Shown here: positions 42,755 to 50,828 of the stretch, piece by piece | Layout of the letters: the number at the start of each line of letters is the position of its first letter | Numbering within the stretch: position 1 is the stretch's first letter | From: Sulfitobacter pontiacus | Lineage (GTDB): Bacteria > Pseudomonadota > Alphaproteobacteria > Rhodobacterales > Rhodobacteraceae | DNA: 64,000 bases | Assembly: GCF_040790665.1 (NCBI RefSeq) | Contig: NZ_CP160849.1 | Coordinates: 2,381,501 to 2,445,500 of the forward strand | Reading direction: 5' to 3' | Translations under genes and position numbers: made by a program | The notes under the pieces: generated by a model | The model's input: the letters and a program-made list of their open reading frames with translations, nothing else | The model's database searches: none | What the model was told of the DNA's origin: nothing

Positions 42755-43735
42755 ATGATCAAACGCAGCTTTATCACGGCGGGCCTGATGGCCGCTTTTG
42801 CCATGACCGGCACCACCGCATTGGCCGAAGAATGCGCCGAGCGCGGCGCGCTGGACGCGATGTTCTGTGACGCCAACGGCGATCTGGTGGCCGATGCGCC
42901 CACGGACGAAAGCATGCTCAAAGACCCGTCGACGCTGGTCTTTGCCTATACACCGGTCGAAGATCCCGCGATCTACGAAGACATCTGGACGCCCTTCATT
43001 GACCACCTGTCCGAGGTGACCGGCAAGAAGGTGCAGTTCTTTGCTGTGCAATCCAACTCTGCCGAGGTAGAGGCGATGCGCTCGGGCCGTCTGCATATCG
43101 CGGGCTTCTCGACCGGACCCACACCCTTTGCTGTGAACCTTGCGGGCGTTGAACCCTTCGCGATCATGGGCTCCGAAGACGGGCAGTTCGGCTACAAGCT
43201 GCAGGTCTACACCCAAGCCGACAGCGATATCAAAGAGATGGCCGACCTTGCTGGCAAACGCGTCGCGCATACATCGCCCACGTCGAACTCCGGCAATCAG
43301 GCACCGCGCGCGCTGTTCCCTGATCTGGGCGTCGTGCCGGATCAGGACTACGAAGTGACGTACTCGGGCAGCCACGATCAATCCATGCTGGGTGTGGTCG
43401 CGGGTGACTATGATGCGGCACCGGTTGCGTCCGAAGTGGTGGACCGCATGGCGGAACGCGGGCTTTATGACCCTGCCGAGGTGCGTATTGTCTGGGAAAG
43501 CGATCCGTTCCCCACGACATCCTACGGCGTGGCCCACGACCTGACGCCCGAGCTGAAGGACAAGATCAAGGAAGCCTTCTTTAGCTACGATTTCACCGGC
43601 ACCGCATTGGGCGAAGAGTTTTCGGGCGTGAGCAAATTCGTCCCGATCACCTATAAAGACCAATGGGCCGTCATTCGCCAGATCCAGTCCGCCAACGGTG
43701 TTGAGTACACGCCACAAGGCCTTGCTGCTGAATGA
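42755..43735 (+). CDS. PhnD-type substrate-binding protein
   Basis: 326-residue periplasmic binding protein of the phosphate/phosphonate family. The signal peptide ends near residue 24 (TTALA). Typical pieces are LVFAYTPVEDPAIYEDIWTP, the binding-loop SGRLHIAGFSTGPTPFAVN, DLAGKRVAHTSPTSNSGNQAP (partly quoted) and SGSHDQSMLGVVAGDYDAAP. The Ser/Thr-rich TSPTSNSG loop occupies the place where PhnD and PtxB hold a phosphonate or phosphite group. The ligand may instead be another phosphorus-containing organic compound, given the DeoR and HAD partners. A strong GGGGAGGAG site precedes the ATG. Confidence 0.85.
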   Translation: MIKRSFITAGLMAAFAMTGTTALAEECAERGALDAMFCDANGDLVADAPTDESMLKDPSTLVFAYTPVEDPAIYEDIWTPFIDHLSEVTGKKVQFFAVQSNSAEVEAMRSGRLHIAGFSTGPTPFAVNLAGVEPFAIMGSEDGQFGYKLQVYTQADSDIKEMADLAGKRVAHTSPTSNSGNQAPRALFPDLGVVPDQDYEVTYSGSHDQSMLGVVAGDYDAAPVASEVVDRMAERGLYDPAEVRIVWESDPFPTTSYGVAHDLTPELKDKIKEAFFSYDFTGTALGEEFSGVSKFVPITYKDQWAVIRQIQSANGVEYTPQGLAAE

Positions 43736-43745
43736 TTTTCCCGTC

Positions 43746-43771
43746 GAGGCCGGTCCCAATGGGCCGGCCTC
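43746..43771 (+). other. Intercistronic hairpin between phnD- and phnC-type genes
   Basis: 11-bp stem GAGGCCGGTCC / GGGCCGGCCTC (one G-U) closed by the tetraloop CAAT, 10 bases after the phnD-type stop. There is no T-tract. Such hairpins commonly protect the binding-protein mRNA and lower expression of downstream ABC genes. Confidence 0.6.
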
Positions 43772-43789
43772 ACGCATAAGGTATCCTAC

Positions 43790-44575
43790 ATGTTGAAAAT
43801 TACTGACCTCGTCAAACGCTACGGCTCTGGCGATCCGGTCCTCAAGAATCTTGACCTGACCATCGAGGGCGAAAGCGTCGTGTCGATCATCGGGTCTTCC
43901 GGTGCGGGCAAAAGCACGTTGCTGCGGTGCATCAACCGTTTGGTTGAACCCACCTCCGGCACGATCGAGCTGAACGGCACCGACCTGACCCGCTTGCGGG
44001 GCAAGAACCTGCGGGCCGCACGGCGCAAGATCGGGATGGTGTTTCAGGGGTTCAACCTTGTGGATCGTCTCACCGTGATGGAGAACGTCCAGTCGGGCCG
44101 TCTGGGGTATATTTCAACATGGTCCGCCATCACGCGGCGCTATCCCAAGCAAGACATCCGCCGCGCTTACGAGCTGATGGAACGGGTCGGCATCGCCCAT
44201 TACGCCGACACCCGCGCCGATCAGCTATCGGGCGGTGAACGTCAGCGTGTCGGCGTGGTCCGCGCCCTGATGCAAGAGCCCGATATCCTGCTGGCAGACG
44301 AGCCTACCGCATCGCTTGACCCCAAGACATCGGAACAGATCATGGGCCTGCTGCGCGACCTGTCGCGCGAGCTCAAGCTGCCGGTGTTGATCAACATCCA
44401 CAATGTGAACGAGGCCAAGGAATACACCGACCGCATCGTCGGCATGCGCTATGGCCGGATCATCTTTGACGACAAGCCCGACATGCTGGACCCCTCCGCG
44501 ATGGAGGCGATCTATGCGGGCAGCCCCCATGCCGACCGCAGCGGCGGTCCGGATGACAAGGCAGCCGCATCATGA
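43790..44575 (+). CDS. PhnC-type ABC transporter ATPase
   Basis: 261-residue ATPase with Walker A GSSGAGKSTLLRCINRL (about residues 38-54), Q-loop MVFQGFNLVDRLTVMENV, signature LSGGERQRVGVVRAL and Walker B DILLADEPTASLD. The INRLVEPTSG and LRGKNLRAARRKIGMVFQ stretches are specific to the PhnC subgroup. It overlaps the first permease gene by four bases. It energises the adjacent uptake system. Confidence 0.92.
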   Translation: MLKITDLVKRYGSGDPVLKNLDLTIEGESVVSIIGSSGAGKSTLLRCINRLVEPTSGTIELNGTDLTRLRGKNLRAARRKIGMVFQGFNLVDRLTVMENVQSGRLGYISTWSAITRRYPKQDIRRAYELMERVGIAHYADTRADQLSGGERQRVGVVRALMQEPDILLADEPTASLDPKTSEQIMGLLRDLSRELKLPVLINIHNVNEAKEYTDRIVGMRYGRIIFDDKPDMLDPSAMEAIYAGSPHADRSGGPDDKAAAS

Positions 44576-45366
44576 CCGCGCCGCGCGACACTTGGGTCAA
44601 GCCGCCCTTCATCGCCAATCCGGCGCTCCGCTGGGCCGTGTATCTGGGGGCCATCGCCTATTTCGGCTGGGTCGGGCTGACCATGCCCATCGACTGGGAC
44701 CGCGTCGCCGAAGGTATCGGCCGCGCGGGCAAGATCTTTGGCGGGGCCTTCCCCCCGAGCTTTGAACGCAGCGGTCTGCTGATCGACGGGTTTCTCGAAA
44801 GCCTCAAGATCGCGGTGCTGGCCACGGCGCTTGGCGTGCTGCTGTCGATCCCCATCGCCTTTATGTCCGCACGCAATGTGGCCCCCAAGCCCGTGTTCTA
44901 TCTGGGCCGCGCCCTTATCATCATCGCGCGCAGCTTCCATCCGGTCATTGTCGCGATCCTCTTCGTCAAGGCCGTCGGCTTCGGGCCGTTCGCCGGTGTG
45001 CTGACGCTGACCGTCTATTCCATCGGCTTTGTCGCCAAAATGCTGGCCGAGCGGATCGAGGAGATCGACTTTGGGCAGGTCGAGGCCATGCGCGCCGCCG
45101 GTGCGCCGTATTTCTCGACGCTGTCTTACGCGATCTTCCCGCAGATCATGCCGCGCCAGATCGGTCTGACCATCTACCAGCTTGATTCCAACCTGCGGGC
45201 CTCTGCCGTGGTGGGGATCGTGGGGGCAGGGGGCATCGGTGCGACGCTCGCCAATGCCTTCGGCCGCTATGACTATGACTTTGCCCTTGCCATCACCATG
45301 GTCATCGTCGGGGTGATCCTCTTTTCCGAGGCCGTCAGCGGCGTTATCCGAAAGCGTATCCAATGA
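44572..45366 (+). CDS. PhnE-type permease 1
   Basis: 264-residue membrane subunit with six predicted helices and the PhnE EAA-type loop EEIDFGQVEAMRAAGAPYFS (about 160-180). The C-terminus has VVGIVGAGGIGATLANAF, conserved in PhnE. It starts four bases inside the phnC-type stop and overlaps the second permease by four bases. Two different PhnE-like subunits usually form a heterodimeric channel. Confidence 0.9.
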   Translation: MTAPRDTWVKPPFIANPALRWAVYLGAIAYFGWVGLTMPIDWDRVAEGIGRAGKIFGGAFPPSFERSGLLIDGFLESLKIAVLATALGVLLSIPIAFMSARNVAPKPVFYLGRALIIIARSFHPVIVAILFVKAVGFGPFAGVLTLTVYSIGFVAKMLAERIEEIDFGQVEAMRAAGAPYFSTLSYAIFPQIMPRQIGLTIYQLDSNLRASAVVGIVGAGGIGATLANAFGRYDYDFALAITMVIVGVILFSEAVSGVIRKRIQ

Positions 45367-46172
45367 CCTCACTTTCTACGCAATTCGGGCGCGACGACTG
45401 GTCCCGCTTTACGTTCAAGCAACGTATGACGCGCTATGCCATCTTTCTGGGCTGTGCACTTGCCATCGCCTGGGCGCTCACCTCGATAGAGGTGATCTGG
45501 CCGTGGGTATGGGGTGCCCCTGAACAGATCGGCGATCTGTTTGGCCGGATGTACCCGCCGGACCCCAGTAATCTGGAAACCATCCTCAAGGTGTTGTGGG
45601 ACACGGTGAACATCGCGACATTCGCCACCACCTTTGCGGTGCTGCTGTCGCTGCCGGTCGCCTATATCTCGGCGCAGAACACCACGCCGAACCGTGTGAC
45701 CCTATGGCTGGGGCGGCTAATCCTCGTGACCTCTCGGTCGGTGAATACGATCATCTGGGCGCTGCTGTTTGTGGCGATCTTTGGGCCCGGTGTTGTGGCC
45801 GGCATCGTGGCGATCATGTTCCGCTCTATCGGGTTCATCGGTAAACTGCTGGGCGAGGCCATCGAGGAGATCGACACACGCCCCGTCGAAGCGCTTGAGG
45901 CGACGGGCGCGTCGCGCTTCAAGGTGATCGTCTATGCGATCGTGCCTCAGGTCATGCCGACCTTCTGGGCGGTGGCCATTCTGCGGTGGGATATCAACCT
46001 GCGCGAATCCACCGTGCTGGGTCTGGTGGGCGCTGGCGGCATCGGGATCATCCTGCAAGGTGCCATCGACACGTTCAACTGGCCCGAGGTCGCGACGATC
46101 CTGCTGGCGATCATCGCGCTGGTGGTGGTGGGGGAAGTCATCTCTGCCTATCTGCGCCGCCGTATCCTGTGA
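45363..46172 (+). CDS. PhnE-type permease 2
   Basis: 269-residue second permease with the same fold. The EAA loop reads EEIDTRPVEALEATGASRFK and the C-terminal signature TVLGLVGAGGIGIILQGAID. The N-terminus has a longer cytoplasmic lead (about 25 residues) before helix 1. It overlaps both permease 1 (ATGA) and the HAD gene (GTGA), so all five genes of the operon are closely coupled. Confidence 0.9.
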   Translation: MTSLSTQFGRDDWSRFTFKQRMTRYAIFLGCALAIAWALTSIEVIWPWVWGAPEQIGDLFGRMYPPDPSNLETILKVLWDTVNIATFATTFAVLLSLPVAYISAQNTTPNRVTLWLGRLILVTSRSVNTIIWALLFVAIFGPGVVAGIVAIMFRSIGFIGKLLGEAIEEIDTRPVEALEATGASRFKVIVYAIVPQVMPTFWAVAILRWDINLRESTVLGLVGAGGIGIILQGAIDTFNWPEVATILLAIIALVVVGEVISAYLRRRIL

Positions 46173-47080
46173 CCCGGAACATCGGCGTCGACCCGCAAAG
46201 CGCCTTTGCGCGCTATCTGCAAATTGCCGACCGTCTGCCGCGCACCGCGGCGGGCGGTCTGGCGGAAACCGGCGTGTTCACCGACCTTGCGGCGCGCTTC
46301 GATCTGATCCTGTTTGACGCCTATGGCGTGCTGAACGTCGGCGAAACCGCGATCCCCGGTGCGACCGATACCATCGCGGCGCTGCGCGCGGCGGGCAAGG
46401 CGGTTGGCGTGGTGTCAAACTCCGCTGCTTACCCCAAGACGCATATGATGGCGCGCTACGCCCGTCTGGGGTTCGATTTCTCCGCCCCCGAGGTGACCAC
46501 CAGCCGCGAGGCGCTGACCGCGCATATCGCGGGGCTGCCGCCGTGCCGATGGGGCCTGATGATCAACCCCGCCGTCGATCTGGGGGAACTGGCGACGCTG
46601 AACACGACTGTGCTGGGGGATGACGCCGAAAGCTACGATGCGCAGGACGGGTTCTTGCTGGTGGGCGCAGACGGCTGGACCGACCGTCGGCAGACATTGC
46701 TGGAGGCGTCACTGAAACGCGCGCCCCGTCCGGTGCTGGTGGGCAACCCCGATCTGGTGGCACCGCGTGAAACGGGCCTTTCGCGGGAACCGGGCTGGTT
46801 TGCGCACCGGCTGGCCGATCGCACCGGTGTGATGCCTGTGTTTCTGGGCAAGCCGTTCGGGCAGGTCTTTGACATCGCCCTCGGCCGGTTCAATCGCGCC
46901 CTTCCTCCCGAACGGGTGCTGATGGTCGGCGATACGCTGCATACCGATATTCTGGGCGGCGCGCAGGCGGGCTTTGCCACGGCGCTGGTCACGGGCTATG
47001 GCTCGCTCACGGGGCTGGATGTGACGGATGCCATTGCGCAGGCCGGTCTGTCGCCCGATTTCATCGTCCCCAACATCTGA
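46169..47080 (+). CDS. Class IIA HAD hydrolase (TIGR01459 type)
   Basis: 303-residue phosphatase of the HAD superfamily, class IIA (NagD-like cap). Motif I is LILFDAYGVLNVGE (about 40-53), where the nucleophile is Asp and the +2 residue is Tyr in place of the usual second Asp; motif II is VVSNSAAYPK; motif III is in GKPFGQVFD, and motif IV is MVGDTLHTDILGG. It starts at GTG 46169 within the permease stop. Its coupling with a PhnD-type importer suggests that the imported compound, or a product of it, is dephosphorylated in the cytoplasm. Confidence 0.85.
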   Translation: MTRNIGVDPQSAFARYLQIADRLPRTAAGGLAETGVFTDLAARFDLILFDAYGVLNVGETAIPGATDTIAALRAAGKAVGVVSNSAAYPKTHMMARYARLGFDFSAPEVTTSREALTAHIAGLPPCRWGLMINPAVDLGELATLNTTVLGDDAESYDAQDGFLLVGADGWTDRRQTLLEASLKRAPRPVLVGNPDLVAPRETGLSREPGWFAHRLADRTGVMPVFLGKPFGQVFDIALGRFNRALPPERVLMVGDTLHTDILGGAQAGFATALVTGYGSLTGLDVTDAIAQAGLSPDFIVPNI

Positions 47081-47195
47081 CGCCCGCGCCCCTGCGCATC
47101 GGCGGATCATGACCCTTTGCGCGATATCACGGTTTATTTTGTGGCCCCCACAGGCTACCACCGAACCCGAGGCTATCAGAACAAGGGCAAGAAAA

Positions 47196-47501
47196 ATGCG
47201 CAAAGCAGTGACCGCCGCCGTATCGGCAATCGTGATTGCGACCACCTTGGGGGCCACCCCCGCCACCGCAGGATCGCTGGGCCGTTTCGAGGTAACGGGC
47301 GTGGGTGAGGATGACATGCTCAAGATGCGGGCAGGGCCGGGGACGGGGTTCATCGTGCTGCTTGGCCTCCCCAACGGCACCATTTTGCAGGTGCATGATT
47401 GTCAGCAAACCGGCGGCACGCGCTGGTGCGACGTCTCGCTTGATCAGGCCCGCCGCGTGCGCGGTCATGTGTCCTGGGCCTATCTGCGCAAGCTTCGGTA
47501 A
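47196..47501 (+). CDS. Small secreted SH3-like protein
   Basis: 101-residue protein with a signal peptide (cleavage near TPATAG, residue 26) and a bacterial SH3-like domain: MLKMRAGPGTGFIVLLGLPN and DVSLDQARRVRGHVSWAYL. SH3_3 domains bind peptidoglycan or protein ligands in the periplasm. The ATG at 47196 has an AAGGGCAAG site; a longer open frame upstream has no signal peptide at its start. It stands alone between the HAD gene and the Exb cluster. Role unknown. Confidence 0.8.
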   Translation: MRKAVTAAVSAIVIATTLGATPATAGSLGRFEVTGVGEDDMLKMRAGPGTGFIVLLGLPNGTILQVHDCQQTGGTRWCDVSLDQARRVRGHVSWAYLRKLR

Positions 47502-47724
47502 TACGGGCGGCGCAGGCTACCTTTGCGGTTTGTCGCCGGCGCGCGCCTTCCTGAATAGTTGATCGTTAAAGTCAGGATTGCGCCTTGTCGTGATCTTTGC
47601 TAGGCACGGCGCAATCGCGCTGTGCCAAAAGGGCTGTTTGCCCGCTGCGCCGCGCCAGAGCCAAAGGTGCCCACAGCGCCTTAGCCAAAAATCTCATCGT
47701 TTCATCCCACGGTCAGGAGGTCCC

Positions 47725-48156
47725 ATGTCCCGTTTCCGTACCGCTATTCTGTCGCTGCCCCTTGTGATCGCAGCCCCGCTGGTCGCCGCGCAAGAGACTG
47801 ATATCAAGGATCAAATCTCGGTCGAGCTGAACGCGGCAGAGACCACCGAAGATGCCTGCAAGCTGACCTTCATGATCACCAATGGCTTGGAGACGCCGGT
47901 CGACAAGATCATCTACGAGGCGGTGCTGTTTGACACCGAAGGGAAGGTGGACCGGCTGACGCTGTTCGATTTCGGCACCCTGCCACCGGCCCGCCCGCGC
48001 GTGCGCCAGTTCGTCGTGCCGCAAACCACCTGCGAAGATTTGGGCCGCATCCTGTTCAACGGGGCCAACGCTTGCGAGACGGGCGGTAGTGCCAGCGGCG
48101 TCTGTGACACCGGCCTGCTGCCCACATCGCGCACATCAATCGAGGTTCTGGGCTGA
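47725..48156 (+). CDS. Periplasmic protein of the Exb/Ton cluster, unknown function
   Basis: 143-residue exported protein; the signal peptide ends near PLVAAQ (residue 22). The mature part is a single beta-rich domain containing three or four Cys (EDACKLTFMITNG, TTCEDLGRI, NACETGG, GVCDTG) that may form disulfides. It starts with a strong AGGAGG site at ATG 47725. The stop overlaps the ExbB-type start by one base (TGATG), so it belongs to the ExbB-ExbD-ExbD-TonB operon and may be a periplasmic accessory. Confidence 0.7.
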   Translation: MSRFRTAILSLPLVIAAPLVAAQETDIKDQISVELNAAETTEDACKLTFMITNGLETPVDKIIYEAVLFDTEGKVDRLTLFDFGTLPPARPRVRQFVVPQTTCEDLGRILFNGANACETGGSASGVCDTGLLPTSRTSIEVLG

Positions 48157-48848
48157 TGGATATGTTCTCTGCACTGATCGCGTCGTTTCGCCAGATCGCC
48201 GAGACCGGCGGGCCGGTTGTTGTTGTCCTGATGGGCGTCGCCGTGCTGACGCTGACGGTGGCGATCTATAAGGTCTGGCAGTTCTGGCGCTCTGCCGTGG
48301 GGCGGCACAAGGCGCTGACCGAAGCGGTAGAGGCATGGGACCGTGGCGACAAACCCGCCGCCCGCGAGGCTTTGGGCCGGTCGAAAAGCTACCTCGCCCC
48401 CGTGATAAAGATGGCGATGGTGTCGAACGGCACGCGTAGCGGCGCAGGCGCAGAGCGTTTGCAAGCCGAGGCAGAGACGCGTTTTGCCAAGCTCGAAACC
48501 GGTTTCCGCCTGCTCGATTCCGTGGCGCAGCTGGCCCCCTTATTGGGCCTGTTCGGTACGGTTCTGGGCATGATCGAGGCTTTCCGGTCGCTGCAAGCCG
48601 CCGGATCGCAGGTCGATCCGTCGATCCTTGCGGGGGGTATCTGGGTGGCGCTGCTGACCACGGCTGTCGGTCTGGTGGTGGCGATGCCCACGGCCCTGAT
48701 CCTCAGCTGGCTGGAACAGCGGATGGAGGCAGAGCGGGTGATCGCGGATAAGGCGATCCTCACGGTGCTGACCCCGTCCAACGATGTGCCAGCCCCTGCC
48801 GCCGCGGCGTCAGCGCCGACGCCTGAAATGGTCGCCGCACATGGCTAG
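48156..48848 (+). CDS. MotA/TolQ/ExbB proton channel family protein
   Basis: 230-residue energising subunit with three membrane helices (about residues 20-42, 125-148 and 165-187). The conserved block LDSVAQLAPLLGLFGTVLGM precedes GIWVALLTTAVGLVVAMPTA, diagnostic for ExbB/TolQ. With ExbD and TonB it couples proton flow to outer-membrane receptor function. It overlaps both neighbours, so the operon is tightly packed. Confidence 0.92.
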   Translation: MDMFSALIASFRQIAETGGPVVVVLMGVAVLTLTVAIYKVWQFWRSAVGRHKALTEAVEAWDRGDKPAAREALGRSKSYLAPVIKMAMVSNGTRSGAGAERLQAEAETRFAKLETGFRLLDSVAQLAPLLGLFGTVLGMIEAFRSLQAAGSQVDPSILAGGIWVALLTTAVGLVVAMPTALILSWLEQRMEAERVIADKAILTVLTPSNDVPAPAAAASAPTPEMVAAHG

Positions 48849-49221
48849 GCCGCGCACGCGCAGACGGCGGCTGTCGATGACCTCCTTGATTGATGTCATC
48901 TTTCTGCTGCTGCTGTTCTTTATGCTGACCTCGACCTTCTCGAAGTTCTCCGAGGTGCCGCTGGCCGCTGCCGGTTCGGGCGCGGTCGCGCAGGCCAGCA
49001 ATGCCAAGCCGGTGTTCTTGCAGCTTGGCCCCGATACCTTGCGTCTGAATGGCGACGAAATCGCATTGGACGCGCTGGCCGGATCATCCTTGGCCGAGGC
49101 CGAGACAGGCACCGTGCTGCTGGTCTCGCTCGGGGCGGATGTGGATGCGCAGCGGTTGACGGATGTGCTGGTCAAACTGCGCGAGATGCCTGCCTTGCAG
49201 GTGTCGGTATTAGGGGGCTGA
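48841..49221 (+). CDS. ExbD/TolR-type biopolymer transport protein 1
   Basis: 126-residue protein with a short basic N-terminus (RPRTRRRRLSM), the single helix with the functional Asp in TSLIDVIFLLLLFFML (about 13-28), and a periplasmic domain ending VLVKLREMPALQVSVLGG. ATG 48841 overlaps the exbB stop. A second ExbD-type gene follows immediately, as in many alphaproteobacterial Ton clusters. Confidence 0.92.
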   Translation: MARPRTRRRRLSMTSLIDVIFLLLLFFMLTSTFSKFSEVPLAAAGSGAVAQASNAKPVFLQLGPDTLRLNGDEIALDALAGSSLAEAETGTVLLVSLGADVDAQRLTDVLVKLREMPALQVSVLGG

Positions 49222-49224
49222 CAG

Positions 49225-49614
49225 ATGCGCCGATTTGCCAAATCCAAACCGCAGCGTGAACCGACCATCGCGTTGATCAATATCGTCTTTCTGATGCTCG
49301 TCTTCTTCATGGTCGCGGGCACGCTGGCGCAGCCGCTGGACCCCGATCTGAAACTGGTCGAGACCCGCGCGCTTGAAGGGCAGGCCCCGCCTGACGCTTT
49401 GGTGATCTACCCCGACGGGCGGTTGACCTATCAAGGCGCGGCGCAGGTGGATGCCGCGTCCTATGTCGCCAGCCTGTCTGACGAAGACCGCGAGATCATA
49501 CGCCTTGTGCCGGATCGCGCCTTGCCGGCCGAGACGCTGGTCGCGCTGACCCGCGACTTGCGCGCGGCGGGGGCGCAAAAGGTGATGCTCGTCACGCAAA
49601 GGGCACTGCAATGA
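49225..49614 (+). CDS. ExbD/TolR-type biopolymer transport protein 2
   Basis: 129-residue second ExbD homologue. The helix is PTIALINIVFLMLVFFMVAG (about 14-33), in which the position of the usual Asp is Asn (INIVF rather than IDVIF). The periplasmic part ends LRAAGAQKVMLVTQRALQ. It overlaps the TonB-like gene by four bases. If the missing Asp is real, this subunit may be structural while the first ExbD carries protons. Confidence 0.9.
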   Translation: MRRFAKSKPQREPTIALINIVFLMLVFFMVAGTLAQPLDPDLKLVETRALEGQAPPDALVIYPDGRLTYQGAAQVDAASYVASLSDEDREIIRLVPDRALPAETLVALTRDLRAAGAQKVMLVTQRALQ

Positions 49615-50597
49615 TTTCGCATTCTCCTACAGCCAAAGGGGTCTCTTTCGCCTTGGCGGTCGGGATCGTCGCGGGGGCGGTCACCATCGGGCTGCCGCAA
49701 GATGAGATCGCGATCGAAGGGGGCGGCGCGCCGGTCGAGGCGATGATGGGCAACAGTTTCGCGGATATGGCCGTGGGCACGCTCACGCCGGAACCGGCAG
49801 AACCGGCAGAGACGCCCGTGGCCGAGGCACCTACCGCCGCAGAACCCCTGCGCCCCACCACAGCAGAGCAAACCCCGCCCGAACAGGCCGAGCCGGTCAC
49901 CCCGCCCGAACAAGCGCAGCCCGTGACCCCGCCCGATGTGGCAGCGGTGACGCCTGCGGCCCCCGCAGCACCCGCCGCCTTGGCACCCACACCGCTGGCC
50001 GTGCCCCCCTCCGAGAGCGCGCAAGTCGCACCGCCGCCTGAAACCCTGCAGGCGCAAGACCCCGATAGCGACGCCCCCGTCCTGTCGCGCCGCCCCATGC
50101 GCAAGAATCCTGAAACCGCTGCCAAGATCGCCCAGGCCCGCGCCAAGCAAGAGCAGGCGGAGCGTGAACGCCGTCAGGCAGAGCAGCAAGCCGCCAAGAA
50201 GAAAGCAACGCAGCAAGCCACCGCACGTGGCAATGCGCAGCGCAATGCGACCAAAGGGTCTTCGTCGGGCCAAAGCGCATCGGCCAAATCCACCAGCACC
50301 GGCAAACGCCAAGCCGCGGCATCGGCGCAAGGCAATGCCGCCGCCAGCAATTACCCCGGTCAGGTCATGCGCCGCATCTCGCGGGCGGGCAAGCCGCGCG
50401 TTCGCACCACGGGCACCGCGACGATCGCTTTTGCCATCGCCAGCAATGGCGGGTTGGCCTCTGTGTCAGTCGCACGGGGGTCCGGCTCTGCCGCGCTGGA
50501 CCGGGCGGCGGTATCGGTGATCCGCAAGGCCGCCCCTTTCCCGCGTCCCCCCGCTGGCGCGCGGCGTCAGTATTCTATCAAGATCAAAGGGCAATAG
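49611..50597 (+). CDS. TonB family energy transducer
   Basis: 328-residue protein with an N-terminal hydrophobic segment (residues 10-27), a long Pro/Glu/Ala-rich periplasm-spanning region (about 60-150), a Lys/Arg/Gln-rich coiled section (RAKQEQAERERRQAEQQAA) and a C-terminal TonB domain (TGTATIAFAIASNGGLASVS ... VIRKAAPFPRPP). It should transmit energy from the ExbB-ExbD complex to TonB-dependent receptors. No receptor or iron-box is adjacent, so the transported substrate is unknown. Confidence 0.9.
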   Translation: MISHSPTAKGVSFALAVGIVAGAVTIGLPQDEIAIEGGGAPVEAMMGNSFADMAVGTLTPEPAEPAETPVAEAPTAAEPLRPTTAEQTPPEQAEPVTPPEQAQPVTPPDVAAVTPAAPAAPAALAPTPLAVPPSESAQVAPPPETLQAQDPDSDAPVLSRRPMRKNPETAAKIAQARAKQEQAERERRQAEQQAAKKKATQQATARGNAQRNATKGSSSGQSASAKSTSTGKRQAAASAQGNAAASNYPGQVMRRISRAGKPRVRTTGTATIAFAIASNGGLASVSVARGSGSAALDRAAVSVIRKAAPFPRPPAGARRQYSIKIKGQ

Positions 50598-50828
50598 GCG
50601 GGGCGTTCAGCCCCCTGCGCCTTGCTTGCAGTGCAGTCGTCGCGGCGGCATCAGCCCTTATATACTGGCCATTTCCGACGGATTGGCACCCTGGAAGCTG
50701 TTGTTTCCCATGGTAAAAAAGACCGGTAATTTTTCTTGGTTACCACCAGTATAACGTAAACACGCCTCAAATCTGCCGTTTTCTCCGCCGATTAACTGTC
50801 CGGTAATCAACAGGTAGAGTGCGCCGAC

